Assembly (NCBI GenBank): GCA_963693315.1
Contig: OY856186.1
Span: 383,444,215 to 383,508,214 of the forward strand
Reading direction: 5' to 3'
Source: Diogma glabrata
Taxonomy: Eukaryota > Arthropoda > Insecta > Diptera > Cylindrotomidae
DNA length: 64,000 nt
Every line of letters starts with the position of its first letter. The first letter of the stretch is position 1. The translations under genes were made by a program, and so were the position numbers. Shown piece by piece: positions 1 to 12,249 of the stretch. A model generated the notes under the pieces. That model was not told where the DNA came from and made no database searches. It saw only the letters and a program-made list of their open reading frames with translations.

Positions 1-779
1 GTTTTGTGTCTTGTGTAACTGTCACTTTAATGTTGTGTAGACCCATAAAATGTAATGTACACGTGTAACTTCGTCTGTATTTTCTGAGGTTATTACAATT
101 ATTACATTAGTATAAGAAACTGAGTTAGATCTTGTAGTGTTTAGGGAATTCTAGTTCTTTTGTATGCAAATCATTGTTGTATTTTTTTGACTATGTTAGA
201 GCAGCAAGACGTGATTTCCATTATTTGTGGTTCACGATTTGAAAACATTTACTTAGGTCACGCGATATGTTGCAATTGCGTCTTACCGATACCGAGATTT
301 TGCTGATGGCGTTTTTCTGTATTTAATGCAAGTCCAGCTTTTCGAAAAAAACAGCCGAGCAACTTTAATGGAATCAATTGTCTTCTTAGTGAAAAAAGTG
401 CCTGCATATGGCACAAAGTTTCACGATCTTTTTATATGCGGTTGAGTCAGATATTATTTAAAAAATACTTTGGATGTTATGTTACAATAGTTCCAATTTC
501 CATCCAACAGTTTGTGAAATATGGTCAAGAAACGGATTTTTAACCAAGTCGCTTTCCCCTTAATCCCATATGACTTGATGGATCGAAAAAATTCAGAGAA
601 ATATCGTTCTTAGAAAACTTTGAATGAAAAATATAGCGAGCGACTTTAAGTTTATAAATGTTCATAAATAAGGAACTGTAAGGAGAGGTAATATATTCCC
701 TATTCCTGCATTTTTTGACTCTATAAAATGCCATTCCAGACTTTTTGTTGATTTGTAATTTATTTATTTTTGGTTTACG
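1..779. other. AT-rich sequence, nothing recognised
   Basis: No coding frame resembles a known protein and no repeat structure stands out. The short open frames have no recognisable motif and are typical of chance in AT-rich DNA. Confidence 0.6.
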
Positions 780-1040
780 GATATGACAACCCCGCGTACT
801 CCACTCCAGTCTCTGCTATTGACATATGTGCTAACGTTAGATATCACATACCAATGAAAATAGCAGTGAGGTATCCCTAGCCAAGGTTATATCAAAGTAA
901 GCCTGCCGAATGAAATCTATTAATTCAACGGTAGTTCCATCAATCTTTATTAATTCTGTCATGAAATATTGGCTAATGTCTTGGCAGCTAATTAATCGGA
1001 CAGATAGCCGAAGATAGTTCCGATTCAAAATATGCATTAA
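780..1040 (-). repeat. Diverged arm fragment of the foldback family
   Basis: This stretch aligns by eye with one arm of the large foldback element at 15034-16048 (right arm orientation). Shared landmarks are the 'gcgtactcc' and 'attgacata' words, a 'atatcacataccaa'-like block and the 'cagtgaggtatc' block in the same order. It is a single diverged arm and no partner arm is nearby. It carries no believable gene. Confidence 0.6.
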
Positions 1041-2870
1041 AGTTTTTACTAACGATTATTTAACGTTAGAAGCGGCAGACAGGGAATGTGAAGAGGATAA
1101 TCGATCTTTTCACACAGCTGCATCATCGACTATATAGATTATAACGAAAATGTAACTCAAATGCGATTTGCAAGATAAACTCCAATGCAGTTTTGATCCA
1201 CGCTTATACAAAAGATTTTTCGTGCAAATACAATAACAGAAAGTATTAAACTGATCACTAAAATTGCGAGAGAAATGAAAATGTTCAAGCAAAGCGGTCA
1301 TAGGACTTAAAGGACCATGGGGCTAATGGTTAAATGGTTACAGTGAATGTATAATGACTAATTTACCATTCCACCAAAAAGTGTGAAATTGGAACGAGGT
1401 TTTTCAGCGTTGAGAAATCAAAGTTTTACTTTGGTTCTTGAATTTTTATTTTATAAGAAGTTGAATTAGTAATTTCATTTTTTTAGTATGCATATACTTT
1501 TCGACACTAAAAAATGATTAATGTGTTTTTATTTGAAAATGTTTTTTCTTAATTATTTGCGGTTTTCCTTACAAATTTTAAATTCCGGAATCCCGGGATT
1601 TAAAATTTATGAATGCCGTAGTCATTCATAAAACCCTACGAGATTACAATCCCTATTCCAGACGATCAGATTTTATATCAAGATAGGTGCTATGAAACCA
1701 GAACACTATATAGGTCAAGTTCTCATCTTATACTAATGGCTTTCTTATATTAGTAAATAACTGTAAAGCCGAGGTGTTTCGCCTAATCGATTATTGGTAC
1801 TAAAAATTCATACAGAGTTATCCATGGGCTCTTGTACTTGTTGTTGAAAAATACCAGGGTTGATGAAGGGACCAATAATTCCTAGGCCATAAATTTGGGT
1901 CTAAGTTTATAAAGTACTTTAAATTCTATCCTTTAGTGTATTCGAAGATTTTCGAGTTACGGAATTATGATATCATTAGCGTAAATCGTTACTTTGAAAT
2001 TTTGAACTTCTTCCCTAAGTAAGCTGGACATCTGGTTCGTACGATCGTTCAACAGTTCACAGCTGGATCTAGCGCTTACCATCAACTGCTCAATACACAA
2101 CCTCGTTGGTGACCTTCAATAACTTAAATTTATTTTAGACTAAATTTTGCGGGCCCAATCCCAAATTAATTGTCCTTGTGGTAATACCCTTCCTCCAAAA
2201 AAAGTAATCGCTAGAAATAAAAATCAGAAAATTATTATCGAATCGTAACATGGAACAAACTCCCTACATGGAACAAAGAAACAGAAATATAATTTCTGTA
2301 AAATGTAATTTCTATAATTCGAAACTTTGCTATATTCTTCGTTAAAAATTTACCCATTAAATTCTCAACTATAAGGGAAGCAAGGGTAAACATACAACAA
2401 ATGGCACTTTTTCACAATAATTTGTGTGCGCTTAAAAATTAAAAGTACAGATTTTCCCTTCTTACTCACACCCTCTTAGTAAATGTATATATGAGTATGT
2501 ATTTGACAGCAATTATTCAAAATTGTATGTACAAAAAACTGTATACGAAGTAAAATTGTAAAATAAATTTTTAAGGCGAATACTAAAGTATGAACCCTAT
2601 TTGACTCGAAAAAAAATTATTTTCTCAAAGGTTTCACATTGCAGCCCTGAAAACATACAAAAACCACTTTATTTATTTTTGTGTACCGCGTCATCTTCAG
2701 TAGATAGGTTAGTTTTATACCCATATCGGCGTTTTTGTTTACGAGAAAATTGATATAATAGGAGAAACATTTCGTTTTCTCACGATAGTTTTCCCAGTTA
2801 AAAGTTATCACGAGTGTTACTTTGCTTGTTGTTTGTTTATTTATATTTAAACTTGAATATTAAAATCGTT
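1041..2870. other. AT-rich sequence, nothing recognised
   Basis: I see no protein-like frame, RNA gene or clear repeat in this stretch. The short open frames (under 70 codons) have no motif and low-complexity composition. Confidence 0.6.
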
Positions 2871-2876
2871 CGGACT

Positions 2877-3530
2877 CATAACTTATTTTTTCTACACCGG
2901 TACTATAAAAATACACTTATAGGACCAAAATCCGTTTTATAATGATATTCATTTCGATACAGATTTTATTGCGATACAGATTTTTAATCAATAGAAAGAA
3001 ACCCATAGTTTTTCAATCAAACATGCTATGTATTTGACGTTTGATGAAATTTTCGTATGGGAAAATAAATTGAGCTTTGAAATTTTCAGTTGTAATTTCC
3101 CAAGGGCGGTGATAATTCGAAATAATTTTTTGCCAAAAATTATGGGAATTTATCAACGAACGAGGGGAATTCGTTTAGAAAATTTTTTGCCATATTTCAT
3201 TTATTTATATATTTTTTATGAATTATGCGTTGGTTTATTTTGATAACAGTAATTATTTCAACATTAGAATGATAATTTTTGACCAGACGTATAAATATTT
3301 TTATTAGTATAATTCAAATTTTATTGGTGAAATTGAATGATGTCATTTCATTTTAGAGAATTTCATTGGTTTAAATAAAATAAAACTAAGGCAAAAAATT
3401 TTCGTTTTTCGTTATTTTCTGGGTGTAGAAAAAATAGCGTATGTAATGTAATGGTTATTAATGCTCGCCTACGGCTCGTTTCGTATCCCGGTTAATGCTC
3501 GTGTATTAATAATCGTCATTACATGATCGT
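2877..3530. repeat. Possible small inverted-repeat element ending in a hairpin
   Basis: The block 'ttattttttctacacc' near 2883-2898 recurs inverted as 'ggtgtagaaaaaata' near 3421-3435. Just to the right, 'atgtaatggttattaat' (about 3444-3460) is roughly complemented by 'attaataatcgtcattac' (about 3505-3522) around a GC-richer loop that repeats 'ttaatgctcg'. This could be a MITE (a short non-coding DNA element) with a terminal hairpin or two neighbouring ones. The 71-codon open frame at 3028-3243 has no recognisable motif. I did not find a clear target duplication, so the boundaries are uncertain. Confidence 0.35.
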
Positions 3531-4990
3531 AGCATAATGTACTATTGTAACAGTGTAACACATTCATTACAACGTGATATTAAATTTATATTGATCTTAG
3601 AATCTACAATTCATTTGTATCTGGAAACAAGTAAAACAAAATATAGGCTACACTGAATTGAATTGAATAAAAAAATTTAATTATTTAATATTATCTTCAT
3701 CAAATAAACATGATTGTGGCATGTAGGAAAGTTTACAATATCAAAACAAAAAACTTTATTATTAAATTAAATTATTGTGAAATGTTTAGTTTTTATCAAT
3801 TAATCAAAAATGTACAAACGTTTTAAACTCTAATCATAACTCTATTAAATTCAACCAAATTTGAAGTAAAATAGGGCTAAGATTAGGAGAAATAGAGAAT
3901 TTGCCAATAGGGAAACTATATATATAATTGCTGATAGAAGCCGGATTTGAATACCCAATTAGGTCCCTAGGACACACTACAATGATTCATCAATATAGGT
4001 TGATATAAATTGTTATTAATAAATTGCAAATTTTCCAAAAGGTGAAGGTACGGTTATCTGAAATAAAATGTATCTTTTATAACTCGACCTCGCTGTAATC
4101 AAGGAATGTTACCGTCCATTGCATCATCCGATTATACATTGTTTTATGGTTTAAATGAAAATAGTTTTGTCTACATCTACATGAAAATATATATTAAGAC
4201 GAGAATGGAAAAAGTCAATAGTTCAAATGATGTATTAATTTTTTGATGAATTAAATTATATAATAAATTATAGAGATTGTTGTGACGTACATGTCACATC
4301 GGCTGATGACTTGTTATCACATTTAAATTTGCATTTTAAATACGTCTATGATATCCAAACAAAATATTTAAAATTCTTTTATACTTCAAAATCTTTTTAT
4401 AGGAACTAATTTAGATCTCTAGACAACAAATCTACTAGAAAAATCTAAACGGATTGCATTTCAGTTCTCAAAAACGTTGAAGCATTAAATCACAGATAAA
4501 TATTTATTTATTTGTGATTAAATAACAAGAACAAACGTCATGGGTTCTTAAATGCGAAAATTTTGTTAGTAATAAAACTTGTTGTTTTTGTCTGTCATAA
4601 CACATGACTAGATTTTATGAATCATATTGTAGACCAACCATTTTAAATGAGATTAAGGTACTGAGACAACCCGTGATTTTGTTCTTGTTTACTAATTTAA
4701 TTTTTGTATTTTGAATTTCAAGTGGAACAATTTTCTTAATCAATAAAATAATATTCATGTTTTTAAATTAATCAGTTCTTGATGATCAAAGATGAATTCC
4801 AAGAATTTTTTTTATATTTACATTTTAAATATGTTGTTATGAAATTTGCATAATTTAATTTAACAATAAATTCTTTACATTAATGATGTTTCATTGAAGA
4901 ATCAAAAATACTGCACTTAGCTTGATGTTATTATTTCTTGGTATGGTATGTTCTATTGTTGTCGTTGTTTGTTTAAACCAAACCAACTGT
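3531..4990. other. AT-rich sequence, nothing recognised
   Basis: This stretch is very AT-rich without a recognisable gene, RNA or repeat. It ends where the LINE RNase H remnant begins. Confidence 0.55.
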
Positions 4991-5087
4991 AGGTGCTACG
5001 TCTATTTGAACTACAGCTTGAAAATTTACTGTCAGAACAAGGGTCAGAAAAAGTATTGAGAGCTACTTACGATCACTACCACCCAAT

Positions 5088-5400
5088 GTCAGCGTCTGGT
5101 ATACGGATGGCTCCCAAACCAACGAATGCACCACTGGTGCAGGGGTGTTTGGTCACAAGACTAAACGAATGTTGGCACTGTGAACCTCTGCAAAAGTACT
5201 TCAAGCTGAAACCTGTCCCATTAACAACTGTGCTATACTGTACGCTGAGAGGAAAAACTGCAACACCGACATATACATTATCTCAGACAGTTGAAATTCG
5301 ATGAGCTTCATTTCAAAGTTAGTATGGGAATGCTACCAAAATCCACGAAAATCGCAAAAACCAACCGTGTCATACTTGTGTAGGTACCTACAGAGATACA
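5088..5400 (+). pseudogene. LINE RNase H domain remnant
   Basis: Translating across frames gives an RNase H-like domain as found at the C-terminus of I/R1/LOA-type LINE proteins. A VWYTDGS motif (first catalytic Asp) is followed by a Gly-rich GAGVFG strand. A QAETCPI motif (catalytic Glu) and an IYIISDS motif (second Asp) come next, then KIAKTNRVI..VWVP, which fits the strand before the final His/Asp region. An in-frame stop sits between the first two motifs and a frameshift follows the second Asp, so it is a pseudogene. No RT domain of the same element is visible upstream. The family-level call is firm; the clade is not. Confidence 0.75.
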
Positions 5401-5404
5401 AAGC

Positions 5405-6310
5405 CAATTTTGTCAACATTCTCAAAATATTCCAAAAATTAGAATAAAATCAAAAATTTAAACTTTTTTTAAATTTTAATAATATTCCAAAAATTCTTTA
5501 ACATTCAAACTTTTTCCGAAATTCTAAAAATATTGCAAAAATTATAACAATATCAATAATTGAAAGTTTTTCCAAAATTATAAAAATTATAATGAAATCA
5601 AAAATTTAAAATTTTTCAAAACTCTAAAAATATTCCAAAAATTCTTACAAAATCAAAAATTGAAACTTTTCCAAAATTCCAAAAACATTTAAAAAACTAT
5701 AATAAATGTCCATGTCCAATTTCATTTTCAATTACATTTTCAGCAAACTACTCAAAAACCTTCCATTTAGCGATTCGAGAAAATATTAGAAAATCACAAA
5801 TTCATATTTCTTTCAAAATTCCAAAAATATTGTAAAAATTATAATGAAATCAAACTTTTTTCAAAAATCAAAAAATATTCCAAAAATTATTACAAAATCA
5901 AAAATTGAAACTTTTTCAAAATTCCAAAAATTATAATAAAATCAAAAATTTTAAATTTTTCAAAATTCTAAAAATTTTCCAAAAATTATTACAAAATCAA
6001 AAATACCAACTTTTTTCAAAATTCCAAAAATATTTCAAAAACTATAACAAATTAAAAAATTTCCATGTCCAATTTCATTTTCAATTACATTTACGTCATA
6101 AAAACAGCTACATTTTTTTTCCAAAAAATTGGCTAAAAAAATAAATGAAATAATTTTTTGACACACCTGACTTTATTTTTTTGACAAACTTATAATGCCA
6201 AAATATAATGCCATTCTCTATATTAATAATAAATTTTTATGTCATACAAATTATTAGTTTTATTTTTTTCCAAAAAATTGGTTAAAAATTAAAATTTCCT
6301 TGTTTTGACA
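5405..6310 (+). repeat. Repeat with AT-rich minisatellite, copy 1
   Basis: Two blocks (about 5420-5700 and 5820-6060) are built from diverged units of the type 'ccaaaaattataa' plus 'aaatcaaaaattt'. Between them is a non-repetitive spacer containing 'gtccatgtccaatttc' and 'gcgattcgagaaaata'. The right flank reads 'aaaacagctac', then a 'ccaaaaaattgg' palindrome, then 'tgacacacctgac'. The same arrangement occurs inverted at 17155-17895, which shows a dispersed transposable repeat and not a local satellite. Central minisatellites are known in Helentron/DINE-type elements, but I could not confirm Helitron ends. The lysine- and asparagine-rich open frame here is a translation of the repeat and not a gene. 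Confidence 0.7.
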
Positions 6311-6350
6311 CACTTGACGATTTTTTTGGCGCGCTCCCGATACCGTTATC

Positions 6351-6499
6351 GAACACATCGTCTTTCGGCTCTTCCTATTTTTAGAAAAAAATTTTTGAAA
6401 TCCGTCCAGCGGTTTTCTAGATTTCGTAGGTTGTGACGGCCGGCAGACAGACATGCGAACACATCGTCCTTTCGGCTCTTCCTATTGAGTAAACCTATT
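6351..6499 (+). repeat. Tandem 105-bp repeat units, the second split by a transposon
   Basis: The unit starts at 'acacatcgtc' near 6353 and runs through 'ttcggctcttcct', 'atttttgaaatcc' and 'ggttgtgacggcc'. A second unit starts near 6459 with 'acacatcgtcctttcggc' and is interrupted at 6499 by the TIR element. The remainder of the second unit ('atttttagaaa' to the 'cggcagacagacat' end) reappears immediately to the right of that element at 8828-8910. This explains the otherwise puzzling 80 bp direct repeat that flanks the element. Confidence 0.65.
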
Positions 6500-8827
6500 G
6501 GTGAAAAACACGTGAAATCAGCAAGGTTGGAAATGAGGTTTTAATTTTGTATATTTAGGTATTAGGTCAACGAATTGACATCAATAAAAAAAAAGAAATC
6601 GTTCGACCCTGGTGTATTGAAATGGCTCTACAGTTAAAACTACTGGACTCGATCGATTAGCTTATCGATGGAATCGATTAGCTTATCGATTCCGGAACAT
6701 TTTTTACAATTCAATAAATGGCAATCGGATGTTGGTGTTTCACATAAAACAAAGGTGATGCATTCTTGATATGTTTTAATCTTTTCTTTCGTAATCTCCG
6801 TAAAGTTTACGTTGTTGATCATTAAATTTATATTTTGATGAATAGTGCATACACACACAGAATGTGTTCCGCTGCCACCAAGTTGTATACAATATTTAGG
6901 CCTTAACATTGCAAATTTAGTAAGCCCGATTTCATTACTATTTAAATTTCCATTTTGTAGCTTCTGCTCAAATGCTACGTAAGCCTCTTTAACTGTGAAA
7001 AGAAAAAGATGATTTTGATGTTCTTTCTTCTCTCCATCAACTCGAAAAGTTTTAACATCAGTTTTACCGGGCATAGGTCTGGAGATTTCTGGGTCATCGT
7101 AAAAATCTTTCACTAACTTTACAATATCTGGATTTAAGGAACGACCTCTTTTTTTATCCGGTAATGAAATGGCACCTTTTTTTGATAATAGAAGTATTGA
7201 TTGGTCAACCATATATCTGTTACAATCGAATTCTTGCATTATTTGACGTGGTGGCATAGAATACGGTAAAGTTGTTAACACTTCTATTTTTTGTCTCGGT
7301 TTTCAAGTTCTTGAAACTTGGACTTGAGTTGTTTCATGATTTCATTGTAATATTTACTTTCTTGATTACATGATGGAGGTAACGGTACGATATCATGTTG
7401 TGTAAGCGTTTTGCTAATTGTTTGCACTGCCAAATCAATTTTTGTTTGTTCTGATTTTCGATCTAAACGGGGTTATTAGATATTGTGTTGATCACTTCAA
7501 CCATCCTTTTCTTCTTAATTACTGTCTCTCCGCTACTTGAAGGTGAAGATGATTCGCTTAATTGTGACGATTCTTTCATCTGGAGATTAGGTGATATGAT
7601 ACTTGGATTTGATGTTGATGGCTTTGGTGGTGACAATAAATTTGATGGTACACTATTTTTGCTTGTTGATTCAACATATTCATTACCACTTTTGAAATTC
7701 ATATTTCTATTGACTTTGATAGAGCAGGAGGTACATATTTTAATATTTGTTAACTCATTTTCACTTGTATTGATTAATGGTCTTAAAATTTCTAACTGAA
7801 GTCGTTTCACATTCAGTAATTCTTTTGAACATTTTACGTTTGGGAATGGTTTAACACAGTATATGGTTTTAAATCGATTTTCCATTTTTAAATTTGCTTG
7901 TAAAAGATAACTTGGTATTGCTTTGAATTATTAAAAAACTGTGAAAACTTTGAATTATTAAAATAATATTTTTGTTAAGATTAAATTTTAACTAAATTAG
8001 AATCTCTAAAATACTTCCTTTCATACTTTTTAAATGATTTGTTTCAATAAAATCTAAGTTAAGGGAGGTTCTGATATAGTTAAGAAAAGTAAGATTCTAG
8101 TTCAATTTATAGGACGCACATTGACCGCCCATTTGAAAAAAACACCATTTTATTAAATTACTAAAAAAAACCTAAAATAAAATCCTCATCCATTAAACGC
8201 CTTATAACCTTTTTACCTGTAATGAACATAAACAGTAAAATAATTAAAACAAAAACCAATACTTACTGTGACAACAAAGCCAAATAAAAAGGTAGGATGG
8301 TCAGTTTTCAAGACGCAAGTCGTCCCTTAACCGTTTTAAATTTTGAAGCAGATTACAAGAATATTAATAAAAAAAAACAAAAAATTTTCCCCTCCTGAAT
8401 TTTTTATAAAATGTTAGTAATATATGTTATTATGTTATTACATATTAAAAAATCAAAAATTTAAGAAATACGCATTTCTAGAAAATCGAATTTGAATTTT
8501 TTACCGTTATTTTTCTAACAGAAAATATTCAAGGTCCTATAATGTGAATTATTATTTTGATTAGTTCTATTCAATACCTACATTTTGAGCTATATAACAT
8601 TAAAATCAGCTCAGTAGTTTTTACTGTAGAGCCATTTCCCTACACCAGGGTCGAGCAATTTCTTGATTTTTCAGTACCCTGTATCTTAAGACAGGGTTAA
8701 AAAAAAAACTAAAAACCCAGAAAATTTTTTTTTATTGATATCAACGAATTCCAATACCTAAATATACAAAATTAAAACCTCATTTCCAAAATTGTATGTT
8801 TTTTGCTGATTTCACGTGTTTTTCACC
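6500..8827 (-). mobile_element. DNA transposon with long terminal inverted repeats
   Basis: The left end 'ggtgaaaaacacgtgaaatc' (6500) is matched inverted by 'gatttcacgtgtttttcacc' ending at 8827. Matching continues inward through 'atgaggttttaattttgta', 'gaattgatatc'-like and 'ctggtgta' blocks to about 6646 on the left and 8611 on the right, giving arms of about 150-220 bp with indels. Both ends are flanked by ATT (6497-6499 and 8828-8830), a possible 3 bp target duplication. Inside, on the minus strand, is the broken gene at 6640-7885. The superfamily is not clear from the ends alone. Confidence 0.65.
6640..7885 (-). pseudogene. Broken gene of a recurrent animal repeat family
   Basis: Three overlapping pieces in different frames make one protein. 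The first is residues from 7885 down to 7463 (Lys-rich start, Cys pairs in a VKCSKE..ICTSCS pattern, then a Ser/Pro-rich linker). The second is a short middle piece at about 7460-7285 ending in a coiled-coil-like KQLKSKFQELENRDK. The third is 7281-6640, with VKDFYDDPEISRPMPGK, then LRPKYCIQLGGSGTHSVC and a CTIHQN motif. The last piece strongly resembles proteins of unknown function that are multicopy in many animal genomes (I recall the label Cc8L18.2-like), always with the GSGTHSVCVCTIHQN block. Two frameshifts, near 7460 and 7290, and an apparent early C-terminal stop mean it cannot be made intact. Family resemblance is from memory. Confidence 0.6.
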
Positions 8828-8830
8828 ATT

Positions 8831-9890
8831 TTTAGAAAAAAAATTTTTGAAATCTGTACAGCGGTTTTCTAGATTTCGTAGGTTGTGACGGCCGGCAGAC
8901 AGACATACATTTTTTTTGCTTTTTTAGAATCAGTAGGTCCTAAAACGTCGAGAAATGCCAAAAAAAGTGGGGGTAAGAATTTCACTTTTAGCTCATGAAT
9001 ATAATACTTAGGTCTTTCAGACCGAAGTAATATGAAATATTGTGTAGGATAAATTGAGGTTGAAAATAAAATTTTATTTTGTATTCTGCAGTTGCGATTA
9101 TATAGAATCATGACAATATTATTAGCCTGAAATTCACAAAGATGGAGAATGATAAAAAAATACAGCTCTAGGCTTAACTTTTTGTTGAAGCACTTCAAGG
9201 TGGTCAAGTTTGACAGACTTTCGTTTAATTGGAAAATTGGAATATTGTTGGTTGGTTTGATCTGGGTGAGAATTAAAGCCGGGACCTCCAAGTTCAAATC
9301 CACTTGCCTTATCAGTCGGCAAATAAACAAACTGATTACATTGCTGGTGATAAATACGAGGATTGGATCCATGTTGAAAAAAAAGTAAATCTGAAAAGCA
9401 AACTATTACAAAAATCGCTTATACAATTACCTTCCTGGCAAAGGTTTAGAAAAAAAATCTAGGCTAAATCTGGACTGTGGCGACCCACATTAATCCATGT
9501 GAAAGAGTAAAGCCATAGAGTTGCTAAAAAATGTAGTTTTTGTTATAAATAAACTTAAGAAACTTGTCGTGGTCCCGATCTACGTATCTCTTCATCAGGG
9601 ATGTCACCTATAGTCTCGATAATAAAACGAAAATATAACGACCAACCGGTGCGATGGCTCATAACTTACATAATAAATTTTTAGAGTACCTCCAATCAGT
9701 TGCTCTATGTGAAAATGGGAACTGGATTATTACGTATGATTTGAATAAACCGCATTCCATGTCTTTGTACTGTCCTGTGAGTATTCCCGTAACGATCTTA
9801 TATCTTCTTTAACCGGAATGAACCTTATACAGTATATAAATTTAGTGGGAAAGAAGTATTCTGTCTTTATGGCACGTAGAATCTTTACAG
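8831..9890. other. Repeat-derived sequence with a possible tRNA-like block
   Basis: The first 80 bases are the rest of the tandem unit described at 6351. Around 9240-9318 the plus strand has 'agttcaaatcc', which matches a polymerase III B box, preceded by a 'gccgggacctcc' block. This hints at an old tRNA-derived SINE, but no convincing A box or cloverleaf is present. The 167-codon minus-strand open frame (8869-9372) covers the tandem unit and this block and resembles no protein I know; I do not consider it a gene. Confidence 0.35.
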
Positions 9891-9892
9891 TT

Positions 9893-10030
9893 TGGTTGTT
9901 TGCATTACCATACTAACGAGCAAAACGGGGAAAAGAATATATGTTAGAAGCATGATGCGTCTCTAATTTCATCTGACCACCGTTGCTTAAAATATTGAGA
10001 CAAAACAACAAGGTCAACAATAGTGCGATG
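9893..10030 (-). pseudogene. LINE family A fragment (C-terminal end)
   Basis: On the minus strand this matches the C-terminal end of the family A LINE protein, aligning with 12765-12880 of copy 1. Shared blocks are 'acggggaaaagaata' against 'acggggataagaata' and 'agcatgatgcgt..tttcatctga' against 'agtatgatgctg..tttcatctga'. It covers the region that in the better copies encodes the HQQCxDEI...YxxPRF stretch. It is a short decayed remnant. Confidence 0.55.
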
Positions 10031-10977
10031 GAAAATAAACTTTAATATTAAATTTCAACCATATACAATTTATTTGAATTGTTTCCGCATCATTTTAACC
10101 ATACCGAAGTTGTGTTTTGAGGATATTGTTTATCGACTACACTAAATGCATATTTTTGGGTCCCCCAAAATAGGGTGAACCGAAAACCTTTATTCCTTTT
10201 TGAAGACACATTCAATATGAAAATTACTATAATTTTGCTTATCGTGAATGAACAGTTCTCGTACTAACGTCGAGTGATGCAAGCTCATACACAAAAAACG
10301 TTTTCATATCTAGTAGAAAATGCAGCTTTAGGGTTCGTTTTATTGGTGAGAGTAAAACGTGTTTTTCACATTATATCGATTATTTCGTAAACCATAAATC
10401 CTATGGACCTAAAATTTGATATGTGTGTAAAACTAACCTATCACACAAGATGACATAACATTTTTGGTGTCATTTCGATCAATTACAATTTAGAAGTTGA
10501 CATCGTTGACATTTACATTTGATGAAAACATTTATTTTATATTTGTCTATATGGTCTGGCAATATAAAGACTTTACAACACAACTTTATGTCAATTATTA
10601 TTGATATTGTGTATTGTCCGAGTTTTTGCTCGGACAATATTTTTTTTAAAAATTTTGAAAACAAAAGTTACAAAATTCCAAATCTAATTCTGCCTTTACA
10701 TATAGAAATATAACAGTTATTAGATAATAAATCAAATCGCATGTTTATTTGCATTGGTGAGTACTGATTACGCTCATTATCCTTGGAAATTCACTTTTGT
10801 TTTTAATTGAAAAACATTTTTCCGGTTTTTGGTTAATCGACAGCTTTTCAACCCTGGAATTATAAACAGCGTTTATTTATTAAAATCGCACGTTTGTATG
10901 AAATTGTTGTTTAATAAATTAAATAGCAAAGTTATTACTCATTAACAAATTAATAAATTAAATTTTGTAAACAACCC
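10031..10977. other. AT-rich sequence, nothing recognised
   Basis: I see no gene. A short inverted repeat 'ttgtccgagttt..gctcggacaatatt' near 10614-10640 forms a compact hairpin but nothing around it suggests a function. Confidence 0.5.
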
Positions 10978-11408
10978 TAAGGCTGTTTTCTAAACGACGA
11001 CTTATTTGAAACTTATTTATGTAGACTTACTTATTCACCGCCATTTTAAATAAGTATTTAAAAGCTATTCTAAATGATTTAGCTTTCTTATTTTGACAGC
11101 AACAAAAAGCAAATTCGAAAATAAATTTAATTAGAACGATTTATTTAATTTGATCAATTAAAGAGTTTACAAAACTTCTTTTTTTCATTTTAAATTACTA
11201 CATGATTTTATTAGGGATCGAAAAAGAAATTTTATTGCTTAAAACCATTTTGTAAACAAACATAAAAATATTTGACACTGTCAAATCGAATTAGATTTTT
11301 CTATGAAAAAAAAATTTCAAATAAGTCACCTATTTAGGTTACTTATTCAAATAAGTAAGTCTCCACAAATAAGTTTCAAATAAGTTTTGGTTTAGAAAAC
11401 AGCCTAAG
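10978..11408. mobile_element. TIR element (MITE-like), about 430 bp
   Basis: The left end 'aggctgttttctaaac' (from about 10980) is repeated inverted as 'gtttagaaaacagcct' at the right end (to about 11405). The arms continue for about 60 bp with 'acttatttgaaacttattt' and 'gacttacttatt' on both sides. The interior is AT-rich and non-coding. No clear target duplication was found. It fits a non-autonomous DNA transposon of unknown superfamily. Confidence 0.75.
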
Positions 11409-12240
11409 TCGTTTAATTGCCGATGCATTAATGACCTAACTACGTTTTATTTGTTTTGATCAACTGAGATCGTCAGATGTATGCATGCTCTCGATCATTA
11501 ATAAAACAATTAAATATTTTAAATTTAAAATTATTAATAAATCTATGTTATGTAAAAGAATAAAAAAAACACCTAATCACATATGATGATTAATTATTAA
11601 ATTAAAAACGATCATTATAAATAACTTAAAACTCAGTTATCGTTAAATGGTAATTCTATAATAAAAATTTATTTTTCAGATTTGTTTTTGGATTGGCATC
11701 CAAAAACTCCGAATTGCTTTTCGATACACTTCAATGGGTTGAGAAGAGAACTTTCAGTTTCCTGAGCCCAGGAGATAGGTAAGCTAATTTTTTTATTAAC
11801 TTTTTCTCTTGATTTCAGTGCTTGTTTATATAAAAATGCTATTCTTGTATAAAAGAGATTATACAAGAAATTAAATTTTATTTAACTACCTATTTTGGTT
11901 GATGGTTTGTTCTTTTATTCAGAATTAATTAATTTGTGATAAAACTTTAAGAATTAAAAAGTCGAGGCCACACGTTTGTGTAAAATAATGTTTTGATTGG
12001 AATTTAAACACGATTTCTTAAGATGAAAGCCAATCTAACCTAAACAAAAAACTTCATATATTTTTTTATAATACGATGTACATTTCGTCTTCTTAGGACA
12101 TCATTGGGAGTTCTTTTAGTTTGCGCAACAAGTGTTTTTCATTATGATGTTCATAAAATTAGTGACCACAGCAGGAAGTATTAGTTTTATTAATTATGAA
12201 ACTTTTGATAAGACCCAGAGGCCAAGGTTCATGTTTAACT
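11409..12240. other. AT-rich sequence, nothing recognised
   Basis: The only longer open frame (11669-11866, minus, 65 codons) has no recognisable motif and no promoter or splice context that I can support. No repeats were seen. Confidence 0.5.
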
Positions 12241-12249
12241 TTAAGTCCA

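Noticed and set aside
5905..6144. 79-codon plus-strand frame rich in Lys, Asn and Phe
   Set aside because: It is a direct translation of minisatellite units.
9240..9318. B-box-like 'agttcaaatcc' as a tRNA gene
   Set aside because: No A box at the right distance and no cloverleaf; kept only as a hint of an old SINE.
8869..9372. 167-codon minus-strand frame
   Set aside because: It runs through a tandem-repeat unit and a tRNA-like block, and no motif or splice context is seen.
11669..11866. Possible small host exon
   Set aside because: 65 codons with no recognisable domain, no supported splice sites and no neighbouring exons.
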